A stretch of DNA of 23,364 nt from a virus, in IMG/VR virus record IMGVR_UViG_3300030328_001035, positions 1 to 23,364 of that record. The stretch is one strand, 5' to 3'. The notes beneath the pieces are model-generated. The model was not told where the DNA came from. It saw nothing but the letters and a program-made list of their open reading frames with translations, and did no database searches. How positions within the stretch are numbered: position 1 is the stretch's first letter; each line of letters begins with the position of its first letter. This document shows positions 7,856 through 13,283 of this stretch, one piece after another. A program made the translations under genes and the position numbers.

Positions 7856-9106
7856 TTAAACTATTCCTAAATTGTTATATTTTAATTTTGATCCCCAATC
7901 ACTTGATTGATTATTGCCAACAGCGAAGTAACGAAAAGCATCTGCGCTATGAGAAGTCCAATTATGTTCTGGTTTATTTTTTATTTCGCCTCGTTCATTC
8001 GTAGCCCATCTATATTGCCTTAATGCATCTAGACCATGTTTTGTTTTTTCGTGATCCCACCAACAGCGTGATAAAATCATTCTAACTGCGTTAATACCAT
8101 CTTCAATAGATAGTTTAGGTACTATGCTAGTTCGCATTCCTAAAGATTGTGCGGTCTCTATTCGTGAAACTCCAGTCCCTAGTTCCCGTACACTTGCATC
8201 ATGCGGAAAATAATGTGTGCCAAATCTATATCGTTTTTCATCTAGCATAGAAGCGTAGTATTCTAAGCCTTCTCCACTATCCTCAAAATAATCAATTAAA
8301 TGAAATGCACTTCCTTTTTGTTGCACAAACCATACAGCAGTCTTATCTGCCATACCTAAATCCCAGAAAGTATCTACTTTGACGCTAAGATCGTATGGAA
8401 CTTTTGATATACGCCCTTCATCTTCTGCCAATTCTAAACCTTTAGCATAGATTGATCCAATCGCTGCACTATCAAAGCTACATTCAAACTCAGCGTCATA
8501 CACTTCGGGAGGCATGAGGTGTTTCGCTTCATTTAATTCTACTTCACTAATGATGTTTGTATCACTAGCTTTATAAGTTCTTGCCAACCATTCGTCTTGA
8601 TGATTTGCATAATCATATAAATCCCAAAATGAATTATGACCTTGAGGAGTGCCAATAGCTATCATCCAACCCTCACGGTCAGACAGAGCGGGTCTAATTA
8701 CTTCAGTCCATAGTCTAGGAGGCATTTGAGCAACCTCGTCAAGTATGACTCCATCAATATATAATCCACGCAAGGAGTCTGGTCTTTCACATCCTAATAA
8801 TTGTATTCTTGCACCATTAGGTAGATCAGCTCGTAATTCAGTTTCATGGTATTGAACATTTGGAAGAACACTCGTATATTCTTTCAAATAATCCCATGCG
8901 GTTCTTTTTGCCATTGAGTAGGTCGGAGCTAGATAATAATATCTAGGTCTTGTTAATGTATTTTGCATAGCCTTTTTTAATAGCTCATTGATACATAACA
9001 CGGTCTTACCAAATCTTCTGTGGCAGACTAGAACATTAAATCTTCTTAAAGAGGCGTGGACTTCTTTTTGATGATCTCTAGGTTTATAAGGAATAACAAT
9101 TTTCAC
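7856..9106 (-). CDS. terL: Terminase large subunit (ATPase and nuclease)
   Basis: A 416-residue packaging motor. Walker A is CHRRFGKT (residues 28-35), Walker B ends in ILDE (121-124) and the coupling motif is GTPQG (152-156). The C-terminal RNase H-like nuclease shows acidic residues in FWDLGMAD (D249), FPHDASVRE (D303) and HSADAFRYF (D389). This is the Terminase_6 class. The enzyme cuts concatemeric DNA and drives it through the portal. The start is GTG at 9104-9106, preceded by an AAGGA ribosome site; the overlapping ATG four bases upstream is in another frame. TerS is not adjacent: about 600 bases, a repeat-rich gap and a small gene lie between. Identification is firm. Confidence 0.95.
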   Translation of the reverse strand: MKIVIPYKPRDHQKEVHASLRRFNVLVCHRRFGKTVLCINELLKKAMQNTLTRPRYYYLAPTYSMAKRTAWDYLKEYTSVLPNVQYHETELRADLPNGARIQLLGCERPDSLRGLYIDGVILDEVAQMPPRLWTEVIRPALSDREGWMIAIGTPQGHNSFWDLYDYANHQDEWLARTYKASDTNIISEVELNEAKHLMPPEVYDAEFECSFDSAAIGSIYAKGLELAEDEGRISKVPYDLSVKVDTFWDLGMADKTAVWFVQQKGSAFHLIDYFEDSGEGLEYYASMLDEKRYRFGTHYFPHDASVRELGTGVSRIETAQSLGMRTSIVPKLSIEDGINAVRMILSRCWWDHEKTKHGLDALRQYRWATNERGEIKNKPEHNWTSHSADAFRYFAVGNNQSSDWGSKLKYNNLGIV

Positions 9107-9112
9107 TCATCC

Positions 9113-9277
9113 TTACTTTCCTTGCTCATTTAAAAAATCTCTCATCCTCGCTACATCATTTCCTTTAACAACTCCCTTACCACTAGACTCTGGCATTTGA
9201 GTTTTCTTTTGCATAGCTAGAACTAGCTCCTTAAAGGGATCAATTCTTTTTTTTGTTTTAGTTTTTTTAGGTTTCAT
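9113..9277 (-). CDS. Small basic protein upstream of terL
   Basis: A 54-residue protein starting at the ATG at 9275-9277 (MKPKKTKTKKRIDPFKELVL). The frame could be extended to a TTG at 9325, but that adds 16 residues with no ribosome site. The N-terminus is Lys/Thr-rich and could bind nucleic acid; a helix (PFKELVLAMQKKTQM) and a C-terminal motif NDVARMRDFLNEQGK follow. It ends six bases before the terL start and is presumably co-translated with it. A packaging accessory role is only suggested by position. No family recognised. Confidence 0.5.
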   Translation of the reverse strand: MKPKKTKTKKRIDPFKELVLAMQKKTQMPESSGKGVVKGNDVARMRDFLNEQGK

Positions 9278-9450
9278 AAAAATCTCATAGTGGTTTTGTA
9301 TTGTGTTGAAATGGGTTACTAACAATTACACAAGCAACGGGTAGGGTACATCCATATATAAACAGATGCTATACATACCCAATGATTTGTTTTTGGCTTA
9401 TTCCCTAGCTTATTTAAACATTTGGGAAATAAATTAAGAAAAATTATCTG

Positions 9451-9474
9451 TTACGATAATAAATGTTATCGTAA
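9451..9474. repeat. 24-bp perfect dyad (9-bp arms, 6-bp centre)
   Basis: TTACGATAA at 9451-9459 is exactly inverted as TTATCGTAA at 9466-9474 around the centre TAAATG. Neither side is followed by a proper U-run, so it is more likely a protein-binding dyad than a terminator. A 6-bp centre flanked by ATAA and TTAT recalls XerC/XerD (dif-type) sites, but the outer arms do not match the dif consensus well. Confidence 0.6.
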
Positions 9475-9479
9475 GTTAG

Positions 9480-9506
9480 AAAAAAAAGCTCTTACATGAG
9501 AGATCT
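9480..9506 (-). terminator. Possible terminator downstream of terS
   Basis: Read leftward, a short hairpin (CTCT/AGAG with two further pairs after a 2-base bulge, loop CATGTA) is followed by eight U residues (9487-9480). It would end the terS transcript before the dyad and the terL operon. The stem is weak, so confidence is moderate. Confidence 0.45.
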
Positions 9507-9548
9507 GTGTAAAAAAAGATAAATTTTATATTAAACTTATATATTCCC

Positions 9549-9688
9549 TACTCTTTTACTCTCAAGCCTACTCACTATTACTCATACTTACTATCTATTT
9601 GATACTATTTTCAATACTAATTCAAACTATTTGGTATCTTTTGGTTTAAGTTTTAGTTATGGTTTTAGTTTGCTAAGCATTTGCTAAG
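9549..9688. repeat. Cluster of short direct repeats next to terS
   Basis: TACT occurs at 9549, 9557, 9569, 9579, 9585, 9589, 9603 and 9615, the first four extended to TACTC. Further right are TTTTAGTT at 9651 and 9663 (12-bp period) and TTTGCTAAG at 9669 and 9680 (11-bp period). Many intervals are near 10-12 bp, one helical turn, as expected for cooperative binding of an oligomeric protein such as TerS or an initiator. The motifs are short and the DNA is AT-rich, so some copies may be chance. Confidence 0.5.
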
Positions 9689-9703
9689 TCATTGTCTATG
9701 TAC

Positions 9704-10120
9704 TTAATCGCTTTGCCAACTAATCTCTATCTTCTTATCATCCTTATCAGTAATAGATAATGTTTGTTGTTTCTCAGTACCGTATTGCTTCGGAGAAAGT
9801 TTTCCTGCTTTCCATTGTAAATTTTTAGAATAGATTTCAAGGAGCTTAACCTCAGACATACTTATCTTAGGCTTATCTAATGCTGACTCAATGCGTTTAT
9901 CCATATCGCTGATGATATACTCTATGCCTATCTCTTTACTCTTTGCATAGGCTTCTTTCAGCTGTTCATCCTTTAAAATCCAATTCCTCCAGCTTGACCA
10001 TGTAATGCCACAATTCTTAGTTGCATCTCTAATTGATATGCCTTTAGATAATTGCTCAAGTATTTCCTTAACCAAAGTCTTATTGTATTTAGTTGGTCTG
10101 CCTTTTATTACTTTATCCAT
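9704..10120 (-). CDS. terS: Terminase small subunit
   Basis: A 138-residue DNA-recognition subunit of the packaging enzyme. The N-terminus GRPTKYNKTLVKEILEQLS followed by KGISIRDATKNCGITWSSW is the helix-turn-helix typical of Sf6-type TerS proteins, and the C-terminal part with LQWKAGKLSPKQYGTEKQ is the oligomerisation and conserved LxPKxYG signature of this family. The protein normally forms a ring, binds the packaging-initiation site and hands DNA to TerL. The start at ATG 10118-10120 directly abuts the stop of the preceding small gene. A 425-bp repeat-rich gap follows, which is a natural candidate for its binding site. Confidence 0.85.
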   Translation of the reverse strand: MDKVIKGRPTKYNKTLVKEILEQLSKGISIRDATKNCGITWSSWRNWILKDEQLKEAYAKSKEIGIEYIISDMDKRIESALDKPKISMSEVKLLEIYSKNLQWKAGKLSPKQYGTEKQQTLSITDKDDKKIEISWQSD

Positions 10121-10306
10121 TTAATGTAATGTAACCTTTTCATTTAACTCTTCATACTCGGGTTGGCTTTTGAAAGTGTGAGCAAATTCCATAGCCTGCG
10201 CCTCCGTCTCAAAGTTAGTAAATCTAATAATTATTTCTGGTTGTTTTGTTTCAGGGTTTTTGACCATAAACATACTACAAAACAAATCGTCTATTAAAAG
10301 TTTCAT
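10121..10306 (-). CDS. Small conserved-looking protein, unknown function
   Basis: A 61-residue protein. The middle reads as a beta-alpha unit: PEIIIRFTNFETEAQAMEFA followed by HTFKSQPEY. The pattern of a strand IIIRF then a helix with AxEFA resembles residues 40-60 of the rightward gene 14831-15094 (KLIIRFRNEEDLQDFATKI), perhaps a shared small fold. It starts 32 bases inside the upstream gene and ends immediately before terS, so all three are translationally linked. I do not recognise a family. Confidence 0.5.
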   Translation of the reverse strand: MKLLIDDLFCSMFMVKNPETKQPEIIIRFTNFETEAQAMEFAHTFKSQPEYEELNEKVTLH

Positions 10307-10553
10307 TTAATAAATACCTTATATCCTCCAAAGTTAAATAATGTTTATGTTTACTTATATCCTTAAACATCTTTATTACTTCATTTGGTTGACATTGAGC
10401 ATAAGAACAAACAAGATTAAAGTCTTTTGATCCTATCCACTCTTGAGCTTCTATGTGATATTTAGAATTAAGCCTACTGGACCACTTAAATTTATTAAGT
10501 GCGTCAGTTATTCCCTGAACTAAAACTGCAATAAAGAGTTTTTGTTCATTCAT
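10275..10553 (-). CDS. Small phage protein with W-[IL]-x-S-x-D-F-x-x-V-C motif, unknown function
   Basis: A 92-residue helical protein. Residues around EWIGSKDFNLVCSYAQCQPN resemble a motif seen in small proteins of alphaproteobacterial phages (A-x-x-W-[IL]-x-S-x-D-F-x-x-V-C-x-x-A-x-x-x-P), for which I know no function. The ATG at 10551-10553 lies directly at the end of the U-run of a terminator, leaving no ribosome site of its own, so translation needs read-through RNA and probably non-canonical or leaderless initiation. It overlaps the next gene by 32 bases. Confidence 0.55.
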   Translation of the reverse strand: MNEQKLFIAVLVQGITDALNKFKWSSRLNSKYHIEAQEWIGSKDFNLVCSYAQCQPNEVIKMFKDISKHKHYLTLEDIRYLLNETFNRRFVL

Positions 10554-10581
10554 AAAAAAAAAGCTACCTATGAAGATAGCT
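10554..10581 (-). terminator. Rho-independent terminator abutting a start codon
   Basis: Read leftward, AGCTATC (10581-10575) pairs with GGTAGCT (10568-10562; one G-U pair) around a 6-base loop, followed by eight U residues that end exactly at the ATG of the next gene. It ends the LexA-like/DUF1376 transcript. The 92-bp gap upstream (10582-10673) has -10-like hexamers (TATACT, TATAAT read leftward), so transcripts for terS may start there and cross this hairpin. Confidence 0.8.
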
Positions 10582-10673
10582 ATAAGTGTAGTCGTAATTG
10601 TATTGATTATATAATTTAGTATAGATTTATGTTTGATTTGTTAATAAGTACACAATAAGAACATTAAAAAAAA

Positions 10674-11177
10674 TTACATATCAAAAAATAATATTAATCT
10701 ATCAAGAGCTTCTCTTAACTCATCCATCCTTTTCTTTGCAGGTTTGTTTTCAATAATAACATCCCACAATATTTTACTATGTTTACCCATTTCTTTATCT
10801 ATAAAACGAAATTCACTCTTTGCATTCAAATTATTTAATAAAAATTCTTCTTTAGAACTACCACCTAAATTTTCTTTTAAGCTAGAAGTTATTTTTTGTC
10901 TTATTCCAGCATTTTCAAACTTACTTTCATACTTAGATCCAGCAAGATACCTAAGACTATTGTTATTTTTATCTCTTATATCTAGTAAATCTCTTAAATA
11001 ATAATTTTGTAAGACACTATTTATCTCTTTTTCTAAATGTCTATCTTGACCATAAGCTACTAATCTAAGCCTAGCTCTATCAACTTTTCTTATAAAAGTA
11101 TTAGATTTATCATCTCTTATGAGTTCTTGACCTCCTAGATCAATAGTATGCTTATCTTTTTTCTTTTTCTTTACCAA
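10674..11177 (-). CDS. Basic helical protein of unknown function in the DUF1376 operon
   Basis: A 167-residue protein, apparently starting at TTG (11175-11177) that overlaps the stop of the upstream gene; no in-frame ATG occurs near the N-terminus. It opens with a Lys tract (KKKKKDKHTIDLGGQEL). The C-terminal 40 residues HSKILWDVIIENKPAKKRMD and ELREALDRLILFF look like a helix-turn-helix in which the last helix carries REALDRL, vaguely like sigma-region-4 or DUF6456-type phage proteins, but too weakly for assignment. Location after the LexA-like and DUF1376 genes suggests a regulatory or replication role. Uncertain. Confidence 0.5.
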   Translation of the reverse strand: MVKKKKKDKHTIDLGGQELIRDDKSNTFIRKVDRARLRLVAYGQDRHLEKEINSVLQNYYLRDLLDIRDKNNNSLRYLAGSKYESKFENAGIRQKITSSLKENLGGSSKEEFLLNNLNAKSEFRFIDKEMGKHSKILWDVIIENKPAKKRMDELREALDRLILFFDM

Positions 11178-11953
11178 GCCTTAAACTCTTCTTCTGTTAT
11201 TAAATTTTCTTTTCTCATTTGCCTAACCATATCATCTGAAATAGATGTACTTCTAATGCCTTTTTTTACAAAATTAACATAGTCTTTATGTGATTTCTTT
11301 GGTTGAATGCCAAAGTTATCTGTTTCTTTCTTTGTCGGTAATTCTTCTTCCCATCTCTCATGGTTTAACCATGTAGCAAAATGTGGAATAAACTTAGGAT
11401 CATCTGCTTGCGAACATAAAGCATTATATTTTTCAATTAATATTTCTGGTTTAATATCTCTAGCAACTTTAAGCCATGATCTTAAACCAACACTTTTAGA
11501 GCCTCGTTTAATTGATAACTTTTCCCATATACTATTATATATAGATATAGATTTAGAATTAGAATCAGAGTCTTTGCTAGACATTTGCTTCGCTTTTGCT
11601 AGACCACCTTTTTTCCCTGTTTCTTGCCTAATTTTAACAATATCAACCTTATTTTCTCTTCGTTCTTTTTGCACTAATTGATGATAACGACCATCAATTA
11701 ATGTTAATTTAGCATTAATAACCCACATCAAGTCTGCCTTTTGTTGTTCAATTGTATCTAAATTATCAGTTGGATCTGCAACCATCCTAAAAATAAAATT
11801 AAAATCATTTGGTAAACCTCTACCATTTGCTAATCCTAAATGACAAAACAACCTAGCATACAATCCTTCTTGTTGAGCAGTCATTCCAGCACATCCACTT
11901 CTCCAATCGCCATAATAAAAATCTATATAAGGGAATTTTATATTATCACTCAC
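11171..11953 (-). CDS. DUF1376-family phage replication protein
   Basis: A 260-residue protein whose N-terminus FPYIDFYYGDWRSGCAGMTA, then QQEGLYARLFCHLGLANG, is the DUF1376 (YdaU-like) signature: a winged-helix region found at the front of phage replication-initiation proteins. The middle (GKKGGLAKAKQMSSKDSDSN) is a polar linker and the C-terminal part around WLKVARDIKPEILIEKYNAL then FATWLNHERWEEE resembles the DNA- or helicase-loader-binding region of DnaT/DnaD-type proteins. It would recruit host helicase to the phage origin. The start is GTG (11951-11953) overlapping the LexA-like stop, preceded by AAGGA. No catalytic helicase or primase motif is present. Confidence 0.75.
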   Translation of the reverse strand: MSDNIKFPYIDFYYGDWRSGCAGMTAQQEGLYARLFCHLGLANGRGLPNDFNFIFRMVADPTDNLDTIEQQKADLMWVINAKLTLIDGRYHQLVQKERRENKVDIVKIRQETGKKGGLAKAKQMSSKDSDSNSKSISIYNSIWEKLSIKRGSKSVGLRSWLKVARDIKPEILIEKYNALCSQADDPKFIPHFATWLNHERWEEELPTKKETDNFGIQPKKSHKDYVNFVKKGIRSTSISDDMVRQMRKENLITEEEFKAW

Positions 11954-12215
11954 AGGGAATATCCTTGAGAATTACTATTGATCTATTTTTATGAGGTACT
12001 TTAGCCAAGTATTGTTTATCCACAAGTGCCTCAATATGAAAAGATACAATACTATTAGATTTGTAATTTAAACCTTTAACAATATCTCTAATTGTAGGAA
12101 TATTATTGTTTTTTTTCTTAAAATTTTTAATAAATTGTAAGACTTTTAATTGTTTATTTGTTAAGTTTTGGCTTAAATTCATGGTTTTATTACAAATGTT
12201 GCACTTAATTTTCAT
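11946..12215 (-). CDS. LexA-type winged-helix regulator lacking the peptidase domain
   Basis: An 89-residue protein. Residues 17-85 match the LexA N-terminal DNA-binding domain in order: LTNKQLKVLQFIKNF, NNIPTIRDIVKGLNYKS, IVSFHIEALVDKQYLAK, then RSIVILK. The S24 autoprotease domain of LexA is absent, so it cannot be switched by RecA-stimulated self-cleavage. A short extra N-terminus carries CNICNK, half of a zinc-ribbon-like pair. As first gene of the leftward operon beside the divergent control region with repeated palindromes, it is the best candidate for the phage transcription switch and may repress its own promoter. A perfect consensus DnaA box lies inside the gene. DNA-binding role is well supported; target is inference. 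Confidence 0.8.
   Translation of the reverse strand: MKIKCNICNKTMNLSQNLTNKQLKVLQFIKNFKKKNNNIPTIRDIVKGLNYKSNSIVSFHIEALVDKQYLAKVPHKNRSIVILKDIPCE
12016..12024 (+). promoter_or_regulatory. Consensus DnaA box
   Basis: TTATCCACA, the bacterial DnaA-box consensus, lies inside the LexA-like gene about 200 bp from the divergent region. The phage encodes a DnaA domain IV protein that could read it. A single copy in a window of this size can be chance. Confidence 0.3.
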
Positions 12216-12256
12216 AATGTTTTTATTATGTTCTAGGTCTTAGGGATTAATTTTTA

Positions 12257-12306
12257 ATTTGTAAATATAAAATTTATTTTCAAATTTGCAAATAATAATT
12301 GCAAAT
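12257..12306. repeat. Operator-like array of 10-bp palindromes
   Basis: ATTTGTAAAT at 12257-12266, ATTTGCAAAT at 12284-12293 (perfect palindrome) and AATTGCAAAT at 12297-12306 (one mismatch). They flank and overlap the candidate leftward promoter. One more exact ATTTGTAAAT occurs at 14196-14205 inside a gene. Probable binding sites for the adjacent LexA-like protein. Confidence 0.5.
12264..12291 (-). promoter_or_regulatory. Candidate leftward promoter of the LexA-like operon
   Basis: Read leftward: -35-like TTGCAA (12291-12286), 16-bp spacer, -10-like TATATT (12269-12264), about 50 bp before the ATG. The -35 lies within one palindrome and the -10 overlaps another, as expected for autorepression. 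AT-rich DNA gives many such matches. Confidence 0.4.
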
Positions 12307-12356
12307 CACAAATTAATCCATTAAAGAACATATTATCATTTTAGATTGCTCCTAAA

Positions 12357-12464
12357 ATGGTGGTTTTCTCTTATCAACTCATTCGAGAAAATCAAAATAA
12401 TTGGCGAAGTAGGTCATGGGATGAGCTTATGACCTACTTTATATCTTCATTAAGGGAGGCATAA
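12357..12464 (+). CDS. Possible 35-residue leader protein (uncertain)
   Basis: ATG at 12357 opens a frame of 35 codons (MVVFSYQLIRENQNNW onward, ending SSLREA) that stops at 12462-12464. The peptide has a plausible helical composition (SWDELMTYFISSLRE), but there is no ribosome site and the frame coincides with three hairpins, so this may be a structured leader rather than a gene. It could also be a leader peptide whose translation changes the hairpins. Confidence 0.3.
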   Translation: MVVFSYQLIRENQNNWRSRSWDELMTYFISSLREA

Positions 12465-12475
12465 AAACCTCCCTT
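12362..12475 (+). repeat. Three consecutive hairpins in the rightward leader
   Basis: Hairpin 1: GGTTTTCTC (12362) with GAGAAAATC (12385-12393), one G-U pair. Hairpin 2: perfect 11-bp arms AAGTAGGTCAT (12407-12417) and ATGACCTACTT (12429-12439). Hairpin 3: perfect 8-bp arms AAGGGAGG (12452-12459) and CCTCCCTT (12468-12475). None is followed by a clear U-run, so they are not ordinary terminators. They end 16 bases before the first rightward start. Confidence 0.65.
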
Positions 12476-12491
12476 ATAAAAAGGAGTAAAC

Positions 12492-12698
12492 ATGAAAACG
12501 AATTTAAAAATGGTTGATGATAATTTTGAAAAAGAAAAAGAGTCAAAAATTATATGTTCTGCGTTGGAATGGAAAAACATGGATAGAGAAGAGGCTTTAC
12601 AAAAAGAATGCCAAGAAAGAAAAAAACTAAACAAACCTTTAGGTAAAAAAAATAAGTATGTTTGGTTAGGAATACTTGAAGCAACAAATAATTCATAA
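12492..12698 (+). CDS. Small charged protein, first clear gene of the rightward operon
   Basis: A 68-residue hydrophilic, helical protein (MKTNLKMVDDNFEKEKESK onward; GKKNKYVWLGILEATNNS at the end) with an excellent ribosome site AAGGAG seven bases before the ATG. As the first strongly initiated gene after the control region it is likely expressed early. No family recognised. The following DNA continues in the same frame after the TAA with a readable stretch up to the ATG at 12741, but nothing shows read-through. Confidence 0.55.
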   Translation: MKTNLKMVDDNFEKEKESKIICSALEWKNMDREEALQKECQERKKLNKPLGKKNKYVWLGILEATNNS

Positions 12699-12740
12699 TG
12701 GTTTCGTTGTATCAATTATCTCCGTCAAGACATTGATCCA

Positions 12741-12863
12741 ATGGATATGGTGGCTGTATTTAAAAAAATATTTTCATTTTTTCTCCAAAAAAAGAAAAGT
12801 ACAGCCACTTATATTAAAGTTTATTGGGAAGCAGAAGAACATAAAATAAGAAAGGATAAATAA
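12741..12863 (+). CDS. Short basic protein, 40 residues
   Basis: ATG at 12741 (or 12747) gives a 40-residue peptide with a hydrophobic segment (MVAVFKKIFSFFLQKKK) and a polar end (TYIKVYWEAEEHKIRKDK). The stop TAA shares its last base with the ATG of the next small gene, arguing that it is translated. Inside it, GTGGCTGTA (12750-12758) is perfectly inverted as TACAGCCAC (12800-12808), so the RNA can fold into a 9-bp stem with a long A/U loop. A weak ribosome site is a caveat. Function unknown. Confidence 0.4.
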   Translation: MDMVAVFKKIFSFFLQKKKSTATYIKVYWEAEEHKIRKDK

Positions 12864-13009
12864 TGGCTTTGTTTGGAAATATGGCAGGAGCTACCATACA
12901 AAAAAAACTTGCTCGAACTTTTGATAAAAAACACAAACCACAATTTACAAAAAAAATTAAATCAAAAAGATTAAGAAAAAAATTAAAGGAACTTAATGCC
13001 AACAGGTAA
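12863..13009 (+). CDS. Short, highly basic protein, 48 residues
   Basis: A 48-residue peptide beginning MALFGNMAGATIQKKLART and ending in a Lys/Arg-rich tail (KKIKSKRLRKKLKELNANR). It starts on the last base of the preceding stop and overlaps the nuclease gene by 14 bases, the normal style of this operon. The strongly positive C-terminus suggests nucleic-acid binding. No family recognised. Confidence 0.45.
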   Translation: MALFGNMAGATIQKKLARTFDKKHKPQFTKKIKSKRLRKKLKELNANR

Positions 13010-13283
13010 TTACATATTAAATGATAAAAAAGTTCCTAGTGTTACTACTATCATAGGTAGATTTAAAAATGCACAAGGTTTGATAATTTGGTCAAATAAA
13101 CTTGGACTAAAAGGAATTAACTATTTTGATGAATTAAACAAGGCTGGAGATATTGGAACTAATTTACATGATTTGGCTGAGCTTCATATTTTAAAAAAAG
13201 AATATCAATTGCCAGATGATCCAATTGTTAAAAATTGTTTTAATCAATTCTTAGAATGGTGGAAGGATTTTAGCAATGAGTAA
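12996..13283 (+). CDS. N-terminal part of a RecB/Cas4-like phage exonuclease (split gene)
   Basis: A 95-residue protein. VPSVTTIIGRFKNAQGLIIW followed by SNKLGLKGINYFDELNKAG and DIGTNLHDLAELHIL is the helical N-terminal region of phage PD-(D/E)XK exonucleases of the RecB/Cas4-like type (the GTxLHDLxE block includes the motif I histidine). In related proteins this runs straight into the catalytic core within one chain. Here the frame stops at TAA 13281-13283 and the core follows in the next gene, +1 shifted, overlapping by eight bases. The start has a good AAAGGAA site. Either two subunits reassemble the nuclease, or a single-base change split it. Confidence 0.7.
   Translation: MPTGNYILNDKKVPSVTTIIGRFKNAQGLIIWSNKLGLKGINYFDELNKAGDIGTNLHDLAELHILKKEYQLPDDPIVKNCFNQFLEWWKDFSNE

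Larger units (their letters stand above)
9278..9703. other. Gene-free, repeat-rich region between terS and the terL operon
   Basis: About 425 bp with no convincing gene on either strand, long for this otherwise packed genome. From the terS side it holds two direct repeats of TTTGCTAAG (9669, 9680), two of TTTTAGTT (9651, 9663), eight copies of TACT between 9549 and 9618, a terminator-like hairpin (9480-9506) and a 24-bp perfect dyad (9451-9474). The remaining part towards 9278 must contain the leader and probably the promoter of the terL operon, but I see no strong -35/-10 pair. Candidates for its role are a TerS recognition (pac) site, an origin, or a late-promoter control region. Confidence 0.6.
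12216..12491. promoter_or_regulatory. Divergent control region between leftward and rightward operons
   Basis: A 276-bp stretch between the LexA-like gene and the rightward operon. The left part (12240-12320) is extremely AT-rich with three ATTTG[C/T]AAAT-type palindromes and a 10-bp inverted repeat GGATTAATTT (12244) / AAATTAATCC (12310) embracing them. A -10-like TATTAT at 12331-12336 could serve rightward transcription. The right part (12362-12475) contains three consecutive hairpins and a possible 35-codon frame. It is a promoter/operator region and possibly an origin. Confidence 0.65.

Noticed and set aside
11307-11681. Rightward 124-codon frame
   Set aside because: Antisense to the DUF1376 protein, whose signature is clear.
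12434-12715. Leftward 93-codon frame over the first rightward gene
   Set aside because: Antisense to a gene with an excellent AAGGAG site; would read through the hairpins of the control region.
12699-12740. Stop read-through extending the 68-residue protein into the 40-residue frame
   Set aside because: The stretch reads without stops in the same frame, but TAA is a poor read-through stop and the next gene has its own ATG.
13264-13283. Programmed ribosomal frameshift joining the split nuclease
   Set aside because: No slippery heptamer or downstream structure is evident, and the second frame has its own ribosome site; kept only as a possibility.
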